Source of the DNA: a virus
DNA: 24,645 nt
Virus record (IMG/VR): IMGVR_UViG_3300033147_000109
Location: 1-24,645 of that record
Direction: 5' to 3' (one strand)
Shown here: positions 16,001 through 23,030 of the stretch, one piece after another
How positions within the stretch are numbered: the stretch's first letter is position 1
How the letters are laid out: each line of letters opens with the position of its first letter
Program-made: the position numbers and the translations under genes
Notes under the pieces: generated by a model
What the model was told of the DNA's origin: nothing
Databases searched by the model: none
Seen by the model: the letters and a program-made list of their open reading frames with translations, nothing else

Positions 16001-16379
16001 TTGCTAATGCCATTGCAACCGTATTTTGTTTGTTAAAGCTAATATCCTCACTAATAGCTTTTCCATATTGCGCTATGGTGTCTTTGGTTGCTTTTGCTGT
16101 ATCGACCGTAATAGTTTTTACACCCGCAGAAAGAGCACCAACAGTATCAGCAAGTTTATCTAAGACTGTCGTCATAGATTTTTGAACCATACTTATTTGT
16201 TGCCCCTCATCTACTGCAGTTTGGGTTTCAGTAATTCTCTGCTTTACATCCTTTTGCATATTGGATACAGTTTTAGAGACATTACTAATATTCCCAATAC
16301 GATCAATATTAGAATCAGCGGTTTGTGTAATACTACCCGGAGTGTTTGCTGGGGGAATATTGTCACCTCGTATAGCCAT
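13068..16379 (-). CDS. Tape measure-like tail protein
   Basis: A 1103-aa protein, the longest in the window, with tape measure character. The N-terminal 120 residues are coiled and polar (VSNMQKDVKQRITETQTAVD). GGFVKKGGLTELHAGEIVAP at about 184-203 matches the Gly-rich 'G-x-V-x-x-G-x-x-x-x-x-x-G-E' motif common in tape measure proteins. A long K/E-rich coiled coil lies at about 545-605, followed by a cluster of hydrophobic helices at about 620-690 (MLAGTFISGLFSTVGAAIGG, VIMTAIMGLGPTIMTALG) suitable for membrane insertion on DNA ejection, then another charged helical half. At about 1.5 angstrom per residue this would measure a tail of roughly 165 nm. T4 gp29 is about 590 aa, so this tail would be longer. 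TAGGAGTAACAT precedes the ATG at 16379. It lies between hub-side and tube-cap genes, as expected. Confidence 0.75.
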   Translation of the reverse strand: MAIRGDNIPPANTPGSITQTADSNIDRIGNISNVSKTVSNMQKDVKQRITETQTAVDEGQQISMVQKSMTTVLDKLADTVGALSAGVKTITVDTAKATKDTIAQYGKAISEDISFNKQNTVAMALAKTTPIYGYFAAKFMETDVFKKAAERMKTSIGKAFGSLAGIFRRGGKGPGADTNIPKMQSGGFVKKGGLTELHAGEIVAPIEKILKRIDDSISTTKDLAKITEKTALHMTTDLKGYIKSSSASDKSQMNIFRSFIRTYKEVGERAFTEQPVERMARSLLAIQDILGAQIGTQKQVWDEMLANHPTLVKMKLAWKATAGALTTPYKIVRAFMRVRGFGGYRTKLSKAKNPLQATAENIATLYVDLMWRLDNMMPLIKLSAQANRDTAAKLTGNSYQRVKGIPKEKKWSINQVASAALGLVPGLAIGGAAKGAKAIGKKVGGKFGAGMKKGGDIGSSLAKWLITGGGPADDSPGTFSRAPGLIRDLFIKQKSQTLIGEAKGHGPGTGEKGITVTIKGIQEQLEDYYKNFLPVYQEYITQQKEITEWKLTDMRNEIERKNLESGVLSLEYEKAKEELPKLIEERKNKKKEKKRKNLFERAASSSISMASRLRKFLTRDRIMRWLMLAGTFISGLFSTVGAAIGGMFATGGVIMTAIMGLGPTIMTALGTSALWLPVIAALGGAGIGTAIQKWIIDPYIKRKEKEKRERQAKFDALQAKKLKVSVQEARTQPKSAADIKGLYTQHKGRVKTKLERLGMSATATQQMQGVGFYGEPELADIHAGMKQYRDSQMHEYLLYDPQGVTALRNEWDKRHFRTRNVVRGETALEYGRFREKTFLNYLRGYGDKYKLAGDVKQLGPVLAAKEKEKRRLEALKTQQIDLRKQGSVKWSSSKEERMKSFEKPGIIEAVKRKKEHYDNKILQSLMLAKGLGKNWWNKLDSKSKAIFKEAKIFYTKELGMTEAEADAQLQGIVSKMGDRYQMMTDPQTYKTFAKGVKEEYKDRLPQVMEAKKIIINATELELASGKKIGKEIGNAIKEQSKELGDIAKKTGAEGSAIVVQATNNAITTIQQSSTVQGGLDAGRRAGTAGMDYFNNIVYRLDSD

Positions 16380-16388
16380 ATGTTACTC

Positions 16389-17291
16389 CTATGCCATGTC
16401 TTTAAACATCTTCTTTATTTTAGAATGTGTTGGTTTCATTTCAGCAAGGACGCATATAACTTCAGATACAGATGACAACTCTTGATAAGGTGTGGTATAT
16501 TTATTTCTCTTTCCGAATGCTTCTTGGTATGCTCTATCAAGTGGGCCAAGTACTTGTTTATATTGTCTATACATCCTTACAAATACTGAAAAATTTATTA
16601 GATATACTTTAATTATAACTATTAAATCTGTCAATATTTTAGTAAACTCCTCATTATTTAAAATGGTATGAGGTTTTAATGTTTTCTCTAATAAGCTATA
16701 GTATGCGGATAGCTGTTTATTCATTTGTTCCGATCTTTTATACTCGAAGGCAGAAATGAACTTAACTATAGCATCAACATTTGGTTTAGTTTTTAGACTA
16801 AATACTCTTGAAAAATATGAGATATAATATCTAGATAATTCTTCTTTAAATGTTTTGATGAATTTGCCTTTCATTCTATCAGCATATAAATGGACACATT
16901 CATGCATTGTAGTGCTTGCTAAAAAATCATTCTGCGCAGTACCGATTGCAGAGATTGTATTGTCAATTAATATAAAAACTCTTTTTTGTGTCATATGATA
17001 GAAACCTAAAACTGATTTATCTTCAGCTTTTCCTATCGTTTTATGAACAAAGAAACGAAACATATTTTTAGTAAGATAACAAGGAACCAACAGCTTTTTC
17101 TTCATAACTAAACTTTCAATTTGTTTATAAATTCCAGCTGATCTTCCGGTTGATCCAATAGATTTAACAAATGCTTCCTTAATTTTTTGAGAGGAATAAA
17201 ACTTTTGACCATCAACTACAGCTTCTACTTTCATTCCAATAGGAAGCGAGAATAACTCGTTTAAGTATTCTTCATCAAAGTATCTATCCAT
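16389..17291 (-). CDS. Putative HExxH zinc metallopeptidase-like protein in tail operon
   Basis: A 300-aa protein with H130-E-C-V-H134 in a helix preceded by STTM and followed by LYADRMKGKF, the classic layout of a gluzincin/zincin active site (two His ligands and a catalytic Glu). A third ligand is not obvious; candidate glutamates are E150/E151 in TFKEELSRYY or E271/E277 in PYQELSSVSEVICVLAE. The segment before the motif is beta-rich (KRVFILIDNTISAIG), again typical. The C-terminal half is helical. There is no signal peptide. The ATG at 17291 uses AAGGAA, which lies in the last codons of the terminase gene. A packaged or assembly protease is one possibility; a structural protein with a degenerate site is another. 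I do not know a T4 counterpart at this position. Confidence 0.7.
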   Translation of the reverse strand: MDRYFDEEYLNELFSLPIGMKVEAVVDGQKFYSSQKIKEAFVKSIGSTGRSAGIYKQIESLVMKKKLLVPCYLTKNMFRFFVHKTIGKAEDKSVLGFYHMTQKRVFILIDNTISAIGTAQNDFLASTTMHECVHLYADRMKGKFIKTFKEELSRYYISYFSRVFSLKTKPNVDAIVKFISAFEYKRSEQMNKQLSAYYSLLEKTLKPHTILNNEEFTKILTDLIVIIKVYLINFSVFVRMYRQYKQVLGPLDRAYQEAFGKRNKYTTPYQELSSVSEVICVLAEMKPTHSKIKKMFKDMA

Positions 17292-17295
17292 ATTA

Positions 17296-18957
17296 TTATT
17301 CCTTGTTATATAACTCCATGATATCTACAAAGCCAAGATTTTTATCTAAATTCTTTTTAACAGATTTCATTATTGATTCATTGGTTATTTCCATTGGAAC
17401 ATCTGTATTATAAGTTACAATATCTTTAAACATATCCATGGTTCCAGAATATTGTCCTTCTGCTGCTTCTAACATCATTGGAGGATCATATTTTCTTACA
17501 TACATACAACATGCTGCAGATAATGCTAAGTCGTCGTGGCATCCTGTATCAGCTTCTACTCTACCGCTTGATTTAGATACAAGTCCTGTAAGTTCAAGAG
17601 CGAGTCTTTGAGATCTAACAGATTCAGGAAATTGAGTCATATATGAATATAGAGCATCAATCATTAAAGGTCTTGTCTTTGCATTATTTGAGAGACCCGG
17701 AACAATTGTATGTGGTCCTCTTTTTTCTCTATATAATCTATGAGAGAAAGAACTGGTACCTAAATGTTCTACAACCTGATTTCCATATGAATTTGATTCA
17801 ACAATTATTGGTCCATTTGCATATGCAGTAGCGGCAAGTTGTACTACCTTTAAGAAATCAAGGACTTTACATTTACCTTGATATTCCCAAACCTGTTCTA
17901 ATGTTTGATAATCCCATACTGTAATCGCTGATTTATCTATACCATGTTCTGGAGCTGTATCAACACCAATCATATAAGTTCGTTGAGGTAATGCTTCTTG
18001 AAATTTCCAAATTTCTCCATTAAATAATTTAAGAGTTTCAATTGGAGTAACACATGAATCTTGCATTTTTTCAACTGTATCTGCTTCAAAGAATGACCCC
18101 TCTGCTGGCAAGAATTTTAATTCTAATTCCTGAGCGATTTTCTTTGGATCATTATTGAACAATCTACATTGTGTATCATACCAAAATGGATCTTCAGCTA
18201 ATTCAGGAATCATTTTCCAATGAATTATAAATGGTTCAAAAATATCATCTCTTGAAATAGCTCGCATATATTGTTCAAAATACCATTGACCTATTCCAAT
18301 AGTTTTATTTGGAGTTGAAAGGACTACAGTTCCAAATGGTATTCCTGCTTTTCTTGCTTGCATTTGGTTTGTTGATAATGCAGGAACCATTGAAGTCCAA
18401 GCTGATTCAACATGAGTGACAAATGCTCCCTCGTCTATAACCAAAAATGTTAATGCTTTACCACGAAGAGTTTTATCAGGAGCGTTTGGGTTAACAGGCG
18501 AAGCATATACTTTACTTCCATTTGTTAAAATAAATGAACGCTCAGTTCTTTTTGTTAAACCACGACCCTGAGAACCACCAATAGGTTTCATCCAATCCGG
18601 AAGTTTTTCAAACATTCCTCTAATAATTCTTGCAAAATCAGTAGCCTCAGCTCCATCCTTTGAAATAATTCCAATTACAACATTGTTATAAAATGTTGTT
18701 AACCAACAAGAGTATGCTTGAATAATAGTTGAAATACCAATCTGTCTACTTTTCAAAACTAAAACATATTTCTTTCTTTCGATTGTATCAATTAATTCTG
18801 ATTGTTTACCATAAGGTTTTAATAGTATATCTTTTCCTGGTATTTCAATATAAATATAATGACTGGAAAAATAGTGAAAGTCATTTTTACATCGTAAATA
18901 CTCCGCAACATAATCGTCTGCTACTGTTAGTGGATTTGCTGCGGATATTGCTACCAT
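17296..18957 (-). CDS. terL: Terminase large subunit (T4 gp17-like)
   Basis: A 553-aa DNA packaging ATPase/nuclease that docks on the portal and pumps DNA into the prohead. ATPase motifs: adenine-binding Q-motif near LKPYGKQSEL (46-55), Walker A K69-S-R-Q-I-G-I-S-T77, Walker B FLVIDEG (171-177) with catalytic E176, and coupling motif STPN (214-217). RNase H-fold nuclease motifs: D333 in MIGVDTAPEHG, E387 in PIIVESNSYGN and D475/D476 in TGCHDDLALSAA. All catalytic residues are present and the length is near that of T4 gp17 (610 aa). AAAGGAGAATAGT precedes ATG 18957. The gene lies among tail genes, between hub and HExxH protein; no small terminase was recognised in the window. Confidence 0.97.
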   Translation of the reverse strand: MVAISAANPLTVADDYVAEYLRCKNDFHYFSSHYIYIEIPGKDILLKPYGKQSELIDTIERKKYVLVLKSRQIGISTIIQAYSCWLTTFYNNVVIGIISKDGAEATDFARIIRGMFEKLPDWMKPIGGSQGRGLTKRTERSFILTNGSKVYASPVNPNAPDKTLRGKALTFLVIDEGAFVTHVESAWTSMVPALSTNQMQARKAGIPFGTVVLSTPNKTIGIGQWYFEQYMRAISRDDIFEPFIIHWKMIPELAEDPFWYDTQCRLFNNDPKKIAQELELKFLPAEGSFFEADTVEKMQDSCVTPIETLKLFNGEIWKFQEALPQRTYMIGVDTAPEHGIDKSAITVWDYQTLEQVWEYQGKCKVLDFLKVVQLAATAYANGPIIVESNSYGNQVVEHLGTSSFSHRLYREKRGPHTIVPGLSNNAKTRPLMIDALYSYMTQFPESVRSQRLALELTGLVSKSSGRVEADTGCHDDLALSAACCMYVRKYDPPMMLEAAEGQYSGTMDMFKDIVTYNTDVPMEITNESIMKSVKKNLDKNLGFVDIMELYNKE

Positions 18958-18984
18958 ACTATTCTCCTTTATTATTTGTTCTAA

Positions 18985-20244
18985 TTATTGCATCGCAATA
19001 TTTGTTCTTGATAGATAAATTTTTGCTCCTGCTTCCCACGTTCTTGCTTTCATAAATTGAATATTGCTTCCTTTTAATATATATGCTCCACCTAATTTTA
19101 GATGATCATCAACGTGGCTAATTACTTTAACATGTTCTCCAACTTCCATAAGATTCAATACGGGCAAATTTCCTTCGATGTCTGCAGATAATGTTGACAT
19201 ATCAACAATTCGTGAAGACAGATTTGCGTTTATAAATGTTTGGTCAGTATCATAACCAGTTTGATCTTTATGATATGAAATTCTTTTAGTTGAATTTATA
19301 GTTTCCTTGTTATAGTATATAGATGGATTATTTTTTTCAATAATTCCATATTTTTTTGCAAATGATTCAAGATTAATATCAATATTTTGATATAAAGTAT
19401 TTCTTGGTTTTACAATATATTTTCTAATTGGAGCCTCGGCAGCAAATATAGAATTACCCTGGTATGCGCTACCTACTGCTGATTTTGTATAAAAAAATAC
19501 AACTTCGTTTTCGTCTCTATCTTTAAATACATCACTCTCATTATTTTTTCTATCTGTAGCTAGTAAATATAATGTAAATGTTTGTGCGTCTCTTACTTTG
19601 GTTGTTAAATTTTGTACCTTAACTTTATTATCAAATGAGCAATGAAATCCGAGAGCCCCATCAAAAATTCCATATGTTTGATCTAAATATGTTACTACTC
19701 TATATATAGTAGTTGGAGGTATTAATAATTGATCAATTGCAAGAGAACTTCGCCCCAAAGTATCATAATTTAATTCTGCTGTATTACCAATTAAATCTGA
19801 AATTATAGAATTTGGTGTTGAATTGAAATATATATTATTAACCATCTTTGACATTGTTTGGTATGGTTTTGATATTACTGTGTTTAATCTAACCAATGAT
19901 CTTTCCAACTGATCAGTTATATAACTTTGTTGAGCGGGTACAAATTCGCTTTCTGTATTAATATACATTAAATCAAATTCAACGTTATCTGCATACCCTT
20001 CTACCTCTTTTCCTTTCAACCTTATTATAAGTTTTAAAGGTTGTTGACCAAATAATTCCTCCGATAAAATATCTCTTGGGTCCATATAAATATCGAGAAG
20101 TATATGTTGATATGGTAGATTAACAGCTGATCTAATTTCAACTCTTACTAAGTCAGTTGAGTAATCATTTTCACCTATTCTTAACGTAAAATCATATGTT
20201 ATGTCTGCATGCCAATGACTAATTAACGGACTGTTTGATGCCAT
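18985..20244 (-). CDS. Baseplate hub protein, gp27/gpD-like
   Basis: A 419-aa protein, first gene of the minus-strand tail operon. The length (T4 gp27 is 391 aa) and pattern fit the hub that joins tube and baseplate: an N-terminal beta barrel (YDFTLRIGENDYSTDLVRVEI, with LPYQHILLDIYMDP at about 42-55), a helical middle (TMSKMVNNIYFNSTPNSIIS), IPPTTIYRVVTYLDQTYGIF (about 174-193), which is a hallmark segment of gpD/gp27-like hubs, and a C-terminal barrel with LPVLNLMEVGEHVKVISH and GGAYILKGSNIQF. A modest AAGGAATAGAGA site precedes the ATG at 20244. A strong terminator for the upstream gene lies 28-100 bases upstream, so this operon probably has its own promoter, which I could not place. Good family-level confidence. 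Confidence 0.8.
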   Translation of the reverse strand: MASNSPLISHWHADITYDFTLRIGENDYSTDLVRVEIRSAVNLPYQHILLDIYMDPRDILSEELFGQQPLKLIIRLKGKEVEGYADNVEFDLMYINTESEFVPAQQSYITDQLERSLVRLNTVISKPYQTMSKMVNNIYFNSTPNSIISDLIGNTAELNYDTLGRSSLAIDQLLIPPTTIYRVVTYLDQTYGIFDGALGFHCSFDNKVKVQNLTTKVRDAQTFTLYLLATDRKNNESDVFKDRDENEVVFFYTKSAVGSAYQGNSIFAAEAPIRKYIVKPRNTLYQNIDINLESFAKKYGIIEKNNPSIYYNKETINSTKRISYHKDQTGYDTDQTFINANLSSRIVDMSTLSADIEGNLPVLNLMEVGEHVKVISHVDDHLKLGGAYILKGSNIQFMKARTWEAGAKIYLSRTNIAMQ

Positions 20245-20271
20245 TCTCTATTCCTTTTTTATATTTTGTTC

Positions 20272-20344
20272 CAAAAAAAAAGTGAAGAGTGGGGAGTATA
20301 TTCAGCCGCTGGTGATCAAATCCAGCAAATATACTTTCCCACTC
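20272..20344 (-). terminator. Strong intrinsic terminator with nested hairpin
   Basis: Read on the minus strand, GAGTGGG (20344-20338) pairs with CCCACTC (20293-20287) and AGTATATT (20335... 8 bp) pairs with AATATACT at 20302-20295, with a small internal loop between. Inside, GCTGG (20326-20322) pairs with CCAGC (20312-20308), leaving 5 unpaired bases on one side only. A run of nine T residues (forward A at 20273-20281) follows 5 bases after the stem. It should end transcription of the gene at 20402-21316 before the hub gene. Confidence 0.85.
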
Positions 20345-20357
20345 AACACCCAACCAC

Positions 20358-20403
20358 CCGACTTTCGTCGGTACAAAAGGAGGAATCCTATGCAAGACTC
20401 CTT
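20358..20403 (-). other. Two further 3'-UTR hairpins after the DUF932-like gene
   Basis: On the minus strand, AAGGAG (20403-20398) can pair with CTCCTT (20382-20377); this hairpin includes the stop codon. Next, CCGAC (20371-20367) pairs with GTCGG (20362-20358) closing a GAAA loop, a GNRA-type tetraloop that is unusually stable in RNA. With the terminator just downstream, the 157-base gap between genes is almost wholly structured RNA. The same loop on the other strand would be TTTC, so the minus strand is favoured as the functional one. Role inferred: mRNA 3'-end protection or processing. Confidence 0.5.
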
Positions 20404-21316
20404 ATGATGACTGAAGTTCATCTAGAACTTCATACATCCTTCTTGGGATTACCAGGACGCTTTCTGCTGCGTTTTCCAGTAATCTTTTCATATTAAGATT
20501 CGGTTCGAAACTACTATATCTAACAATAGCTAAGAAGACCTGCCAAGCTGAAGGTAACCCAGCTTCAGCAGGTTGAATCTCTGCTAATAGAGTTGAGATT
20601 GCATCTCGCCTCTTTCGGCCATAATTATCAATAACATCAAGAACTGCTAACATATCATCTTCTGTTACTGTGCTGCTGAAACTCTCGGTTATCATATCAG
20701 CAATGTTTTCTGAGAACACTTGCATATAGGATGTTACTGCTGCTCGCATTTCCGTTGTGGAACTTTGAATATGTACCTGGCGCATTTCACCAAGAGAAAA
20801 AGCGAAAATAGTCCTATTATTGTTGTACTCCATAGCAAGACCAAAAGCAATGGTAGCAGCACGAGTTCCGTTGTAGCTATTATTGATAACCATAACGGGT
20901 AGAATATCCCCCGCTTGGGCGTGGTTCTGACTACTTTGGATAATGATTTCATTTCTCATCCTCGTATGATCCCAACTCATTATTGCTTGCTCTTCCAACA
21001 TTGGGATTCCGACTGAGGTGATTGAATTTCTAACTCTATCACACAGTACGGCGTTTCCAATAAATTGATAAAAATCTGAGACGTATCCAACGTATTTAAA
21101 ATCTACGTCTGCTGTAGGTCTTGTATAAATGGCAATGAGTGGAGTCGGACTTCCATCAGTTTCATGTCTGTCTTCCTCATTAACATTTATAAATCCTGTG
21201 TATAATTGTCTGTAAACAAGTTGAGAATATTGATCCTCATATGTAAACAGACCCTTATGTGCTCCTATCACAGTTAGACCCATCTCCTGCGCTCTTTGCG
21301 CAAATGGCTCTCTCAT
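20402..21316 (-). CDS. DUF932-like protein
   Basis: A 304-aa protein. The segment AGDILPVMVINNSYNGT (135-151) followed by TIAFGLAMEYNNN resembles the core of DUF932 phage/plasmid proteins, where 'V-x-N-S-x-D-G-T' is followed by a beta strand and 'R-x-V-C-x-N-G'; here the VCSNG part is replaced by YNNNRT. LPSAWQVFLAIVRYSS near 253-268 matches the family's late 'LW-x-x-x-N-A-x-T-R' helix. The biochemical role of DUF932 is not known to me. The ATG at 21316 has GAAAGGGGATTATT upstream. It overlaps the preceding gene by 62 bases, which is long but tolerable because the ribosome site is good. The gene looks richer in GC than the tail genes, and it is followed by a structured 3' region and terminator, both hinting at strong expression. 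Confidence 0.6.
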   Translation of the reverse strand: MREPFAQRAQEMGLTVIGAHKGLFTYEDQYSQLVYRQLYTGFINVNEEDRHETDGSPTPLIAIYTRPTADVDFKYVGYVSDFYQFIGNAVLCDRVRNSITSVGIPMLEEQAIMSWDHTRMRNEIIIQSSQNHAQAGDILPVMVINNSYNGTRAATIAFGLAMEYNNNRTIFAFSLGEMRQVHIQSSTTEMRAAVTSYMQVFSENIADMITESFSSTVTEDDMLAVLDVIDNYGRKRRDAISTLLAEIQPAEAGLPSAWQVFLAIVRYSSFEPNLNMKRLLENAAESVLVIPRRMYEVLDELQSS

Positions 21317-21626
21317 AATAATCCCCTTTCAAGGTATTTGTTATTTCTTCGTGAAGGAGTTGACATAGTCCTTCTTTAAACATATCGAGCTTTGTATCTT
21401 TTAATTTTAAATCAGCAATTATTTTTGAGAAGATCGGAATGACTTGTTCAATAGAAACTAATCCCTTAACATCTTCCCAACGATTTTTAGCAATTTCAAT
21501 TGAACCATCTGGATATATATAAAAACAATATGCAGCATTATGCATTTTTTGTAATGATCCAGATCTCTTTGAACGGTATCCTCCGCCCCCACCACCATCA
21601 AGAGTTACTTTTGAATGTAGTATCAT
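21255..21626 (-). CDS. Small uncharacterised protein
   Basis: A 123-aa protein with its ATG overlapping the stop of the preceding gene (ATGA at 21626-21623). It has a six-glycine run (LDGGGGGGYRSKRSG, residues 9-23), a Tyr/Phe-rich strand (NAAYCFYIYPDGSIEIAKNRWEDV, residues 30-53 as a region) that looks like a small beta hairpin, and a helical part (IPIFSKIIADLKLKDTKLDMFKEGLCQLL). The last 20 residues fall in the overlap with the DUF932-like gene and may be less constrained. Several cysteines are present but form no recognisable knuckle. I do not know the family. Its ribosome site is weak (AGAAAGA), consistent with translational coupling. Confidence 0.65.
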   Translation of the reverse strand: MILHSKVTLDGGGGGGYRSKRSGSLQKMHNAAYCFYIYPDGSIEIAKNRWEDVKGLVSIEQVIPIFSKIIADLKLKDTKLDMFKEGLCQLLHEEITNTLKGDYYERAICAKSAGDGSNCDRST

Positions 21627-22210
21627 ATTCTTTCTGCCCAGAATCTCATATATATATCCCGACCATCAAATTCATAATTTTCAATTACATCTTCCACTTT
21701 AAATCTTCCTTCTAATTCCATGAAATATCTGGCTCGAGCTGGGGTCCATATTGAAGCATGTGGACATGATGGTTCATTGAGAAGCTCTGTAGTTAATAAA
21801 ATATTATCAGCTTCAAAATTTCCAGCAAGTGGAAGTTCATTTAAAATTAGTCTCGCTAATGTTTCATAATTAGGAACTATAATATCAACCCATGCTCCTG
21901 GTTCAGTGATGGTGGAAAGAAGATATATAAAATATTGAACCTGTGTGAAGGATATGTGTTCAAGAAATCTGTATATGCAGATCTTATTAAAGGACATTCT
22001 AGTTCTTTCCATAAACGAAATAGCATCTTCCTGACAATAAAAGGTTTGATTTATTGTTTGAATCCAATCATCGTACTCTTGTTCAATAACTGCTGGATCG
22101 CTGATTCGATAATACATGGTATCCAAATTAACTAGAAAATATGGATCCATATCTGTTAATCCTACTGGTTCAAATTTTCCTGCTGCAATGTTTAATATTA
22201 TCTTTGACAT
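21623..22210 (-). CDS. Compact SAM-dependent methyltransferase-like protein
   Basis: A 195-aa protein starting at ATG 22210 after GAGGTGATA; a GTG two codons earlier overlaps the upstream stop and is less likely. It looks like a reduced class I methyltransferase: motif I LNIAAGKFEP (6-15, compare L-N-x-G-x-G), an acidic D20-M-D22 at the end of strand 2, then RFLEHISFTQ (81-90) and TEPGAWVDIIVPNYETLARL (102-121), which matches the 'L-K-P-G-G-x-x-x-x-x-x-P-N' motif of methyltransferases acting on small molecules or sugars. The usual GxGxG is degraded to AAGKF, so activity is uncertain. It is in a tight operon with genes of unknown function. The fold is a fair call; the substrate is unknown. Confidence 0.6.
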   Translation of the reverse strand: MSKIILNIAAGKFEPVGLTDMDPYFLVNLDTMYYRISDPAVIEQEYDDWIQTINQTFYCQEDAISFMERTRMSFNKICIYRFLEHISFTQVQYFIYLLSTITEPGAWVDIIVPNYETLARLILNELPLAGNFEADNILLTTELLNEPSCPHASIWTPARARYFMELEGRFKVEDVIENYEFDGRDIYMRFWAERI

Positions 22211-22212
22211 TA

Positions 22213-22944
22213 TCACCTCACAAATTCATATACTATACTTTTAGTGAACGGCACAATATAGAAATCAAAATATCTTTTCTTATCAATATCATCCGTATCC
22301 ATAATTTTCAATGTTTGTTCGGATACCTGCATTTCCCCATATCGTGTAAGAAAAACATTAAATTTCCCATTTTTTAAAGGAACTCCAAACAATTTAGAAT
22401 CATTCGAGTTCAAGAAAGCGTCTTTTATATTTTGCAACCCTCTGAATATAGCTCCCTTCTTTCCAAAATTTAACTTACATATTTTTTGATAGACGGAATC
22501 TATATGCGGGTATCTAAATGGTATTCCTTTAATAGAAGTCTTCTCTGTGCTGTCTAATGATATATATTTTGATCTATCAATTGAAGCAATAAATACTTGA
22601 TAAAATCTTCTACGATTTAAAGGAAGCTGCCCAACATTTGTTTCTTGTAACCCCCTGGTCAGTATCATACCATCATATTGTCTAATAACAATTTCATCAT
22701 CTTCAATATTATTTCTTCTTATATATTCATCAATGATGGAGCGAGTTGTATTTCTTATAACGGATGTTAATCTGGGATTCTTTCTCATCATTTTACCTAT
22801 TTCAATATTTCTTCCGAGTTTATCATTTTCATCCAAGTTAGAAATATCCAATCCCATTTTTTTCACTATGTTGTAGTGACACGCTTCAATGTCATATAGA
22901 TATAAATCTTTTAACACTAATTTTAAGTTTTGGTTTATTTTCAT
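22213..22944 (-). CDS. Uncharacterised protein with polymerase-palm-like motifs (tentative)
   Basis: A 243-aa protein. The ATG at 22944 has a modest site (TTTCAGGTAAAAC), directly after a large hairpin in the leader. Two short segments recall nucleic-acid polymerase palms: YLYDIEACHYNIVKKMG (about 15-31, like the D-x2-x-x-Y-P-x-I of motif A) and EIVIRQYDGMILTRG (about 84-98, like a Y-x-D turn between two strands). A basic helical region (NPRLTSVIRNTTRSIIDEYIRR) lies between them. The C-terminal part is mixed and basic. The protein is too short for a full polymerase, and the second acidic residue of a palm is not clear, so this may be coincidence. The methyltransferase-like gene follows two bases downstream. 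It is a real gene; the function is not established. Confidence 0.6.
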   Translation of the reverse strand: MKINQNLKLVLKDLYLYDIEACHYNIVKKMGLDISNLDENDKLGRNIEIGKMMRKNPRLTSVIRNTTRSIIDEYIRRNNIEDDEIVIRQYDGMILTRGLQETNVGQLPLNRRRFYQVFIASIDRSKYISLDSTEKTSIKGIPFRYPHIDSVYQKICKLNFGKKGAIFRGLQNIKDAFLNSNDSKLFGVPLKNGKFNVFLTRYGEMQVSEQTLKIMDTDDIDKKRYFDFYIVPFTKSIVYEFVR

Positions 22945-22958
22945 GTTTTACCTGAAAG

Positions 22959-23023
22959 GGGATGGACGGAATAGGGCCTGAGTTGTTTAACGGGGGTGAC
23001 GCTAAACATATTCCGCCCATCCC
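22959..23023 (-). other. Large nested hairpin between two genes
   Basis: GGGATGG (22959-22965) pairs with CCATCCC (23017-23023), and after one mismatch CGGAATA (22967-22973) pairs with TATTCCG (23009-23015). Inside, TGTTTA (22984-22989) pairs with TAAACA (23003-23008), extended by CG/CG, with a 7-base loop and 10 unpaired bases on one side. There is no T-run after it on the minus strand (CCTTTCAGG), so it is an RNA processing, stability or attenuation element rather than a standard terminator. It starts 8 bases after the gene at 23031 and ends 15 bases before the next ATG. Confidence 0.7.
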
Positions 23024-23030
23024 AAGTCAT

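Noticed and set aside
18982-18997. Small inverted repeat ATTGC-ATC-GCAAT at the end of the hub gene
   Set aside because: Five AT-rich pairs and a three-base loop without a T-run; too weak to be a terminator in an operon whose next gene starts 28 bases later.
20387-20408. Tiny plus-strand frame MQDSL after AAAGGAGG at 20377-20383
   Set aside because: Five codons only, and the G/A-rich run is explained as one arm of the minus-strand hairpin at the stop codon.
22904-22912. TATAAATC on the plus strand
   Set aside because: It is the same box as at 3561 but sits inside a minus-strand gene with no plus-strand gene downstream. It shows that such boxes occur by chance here.
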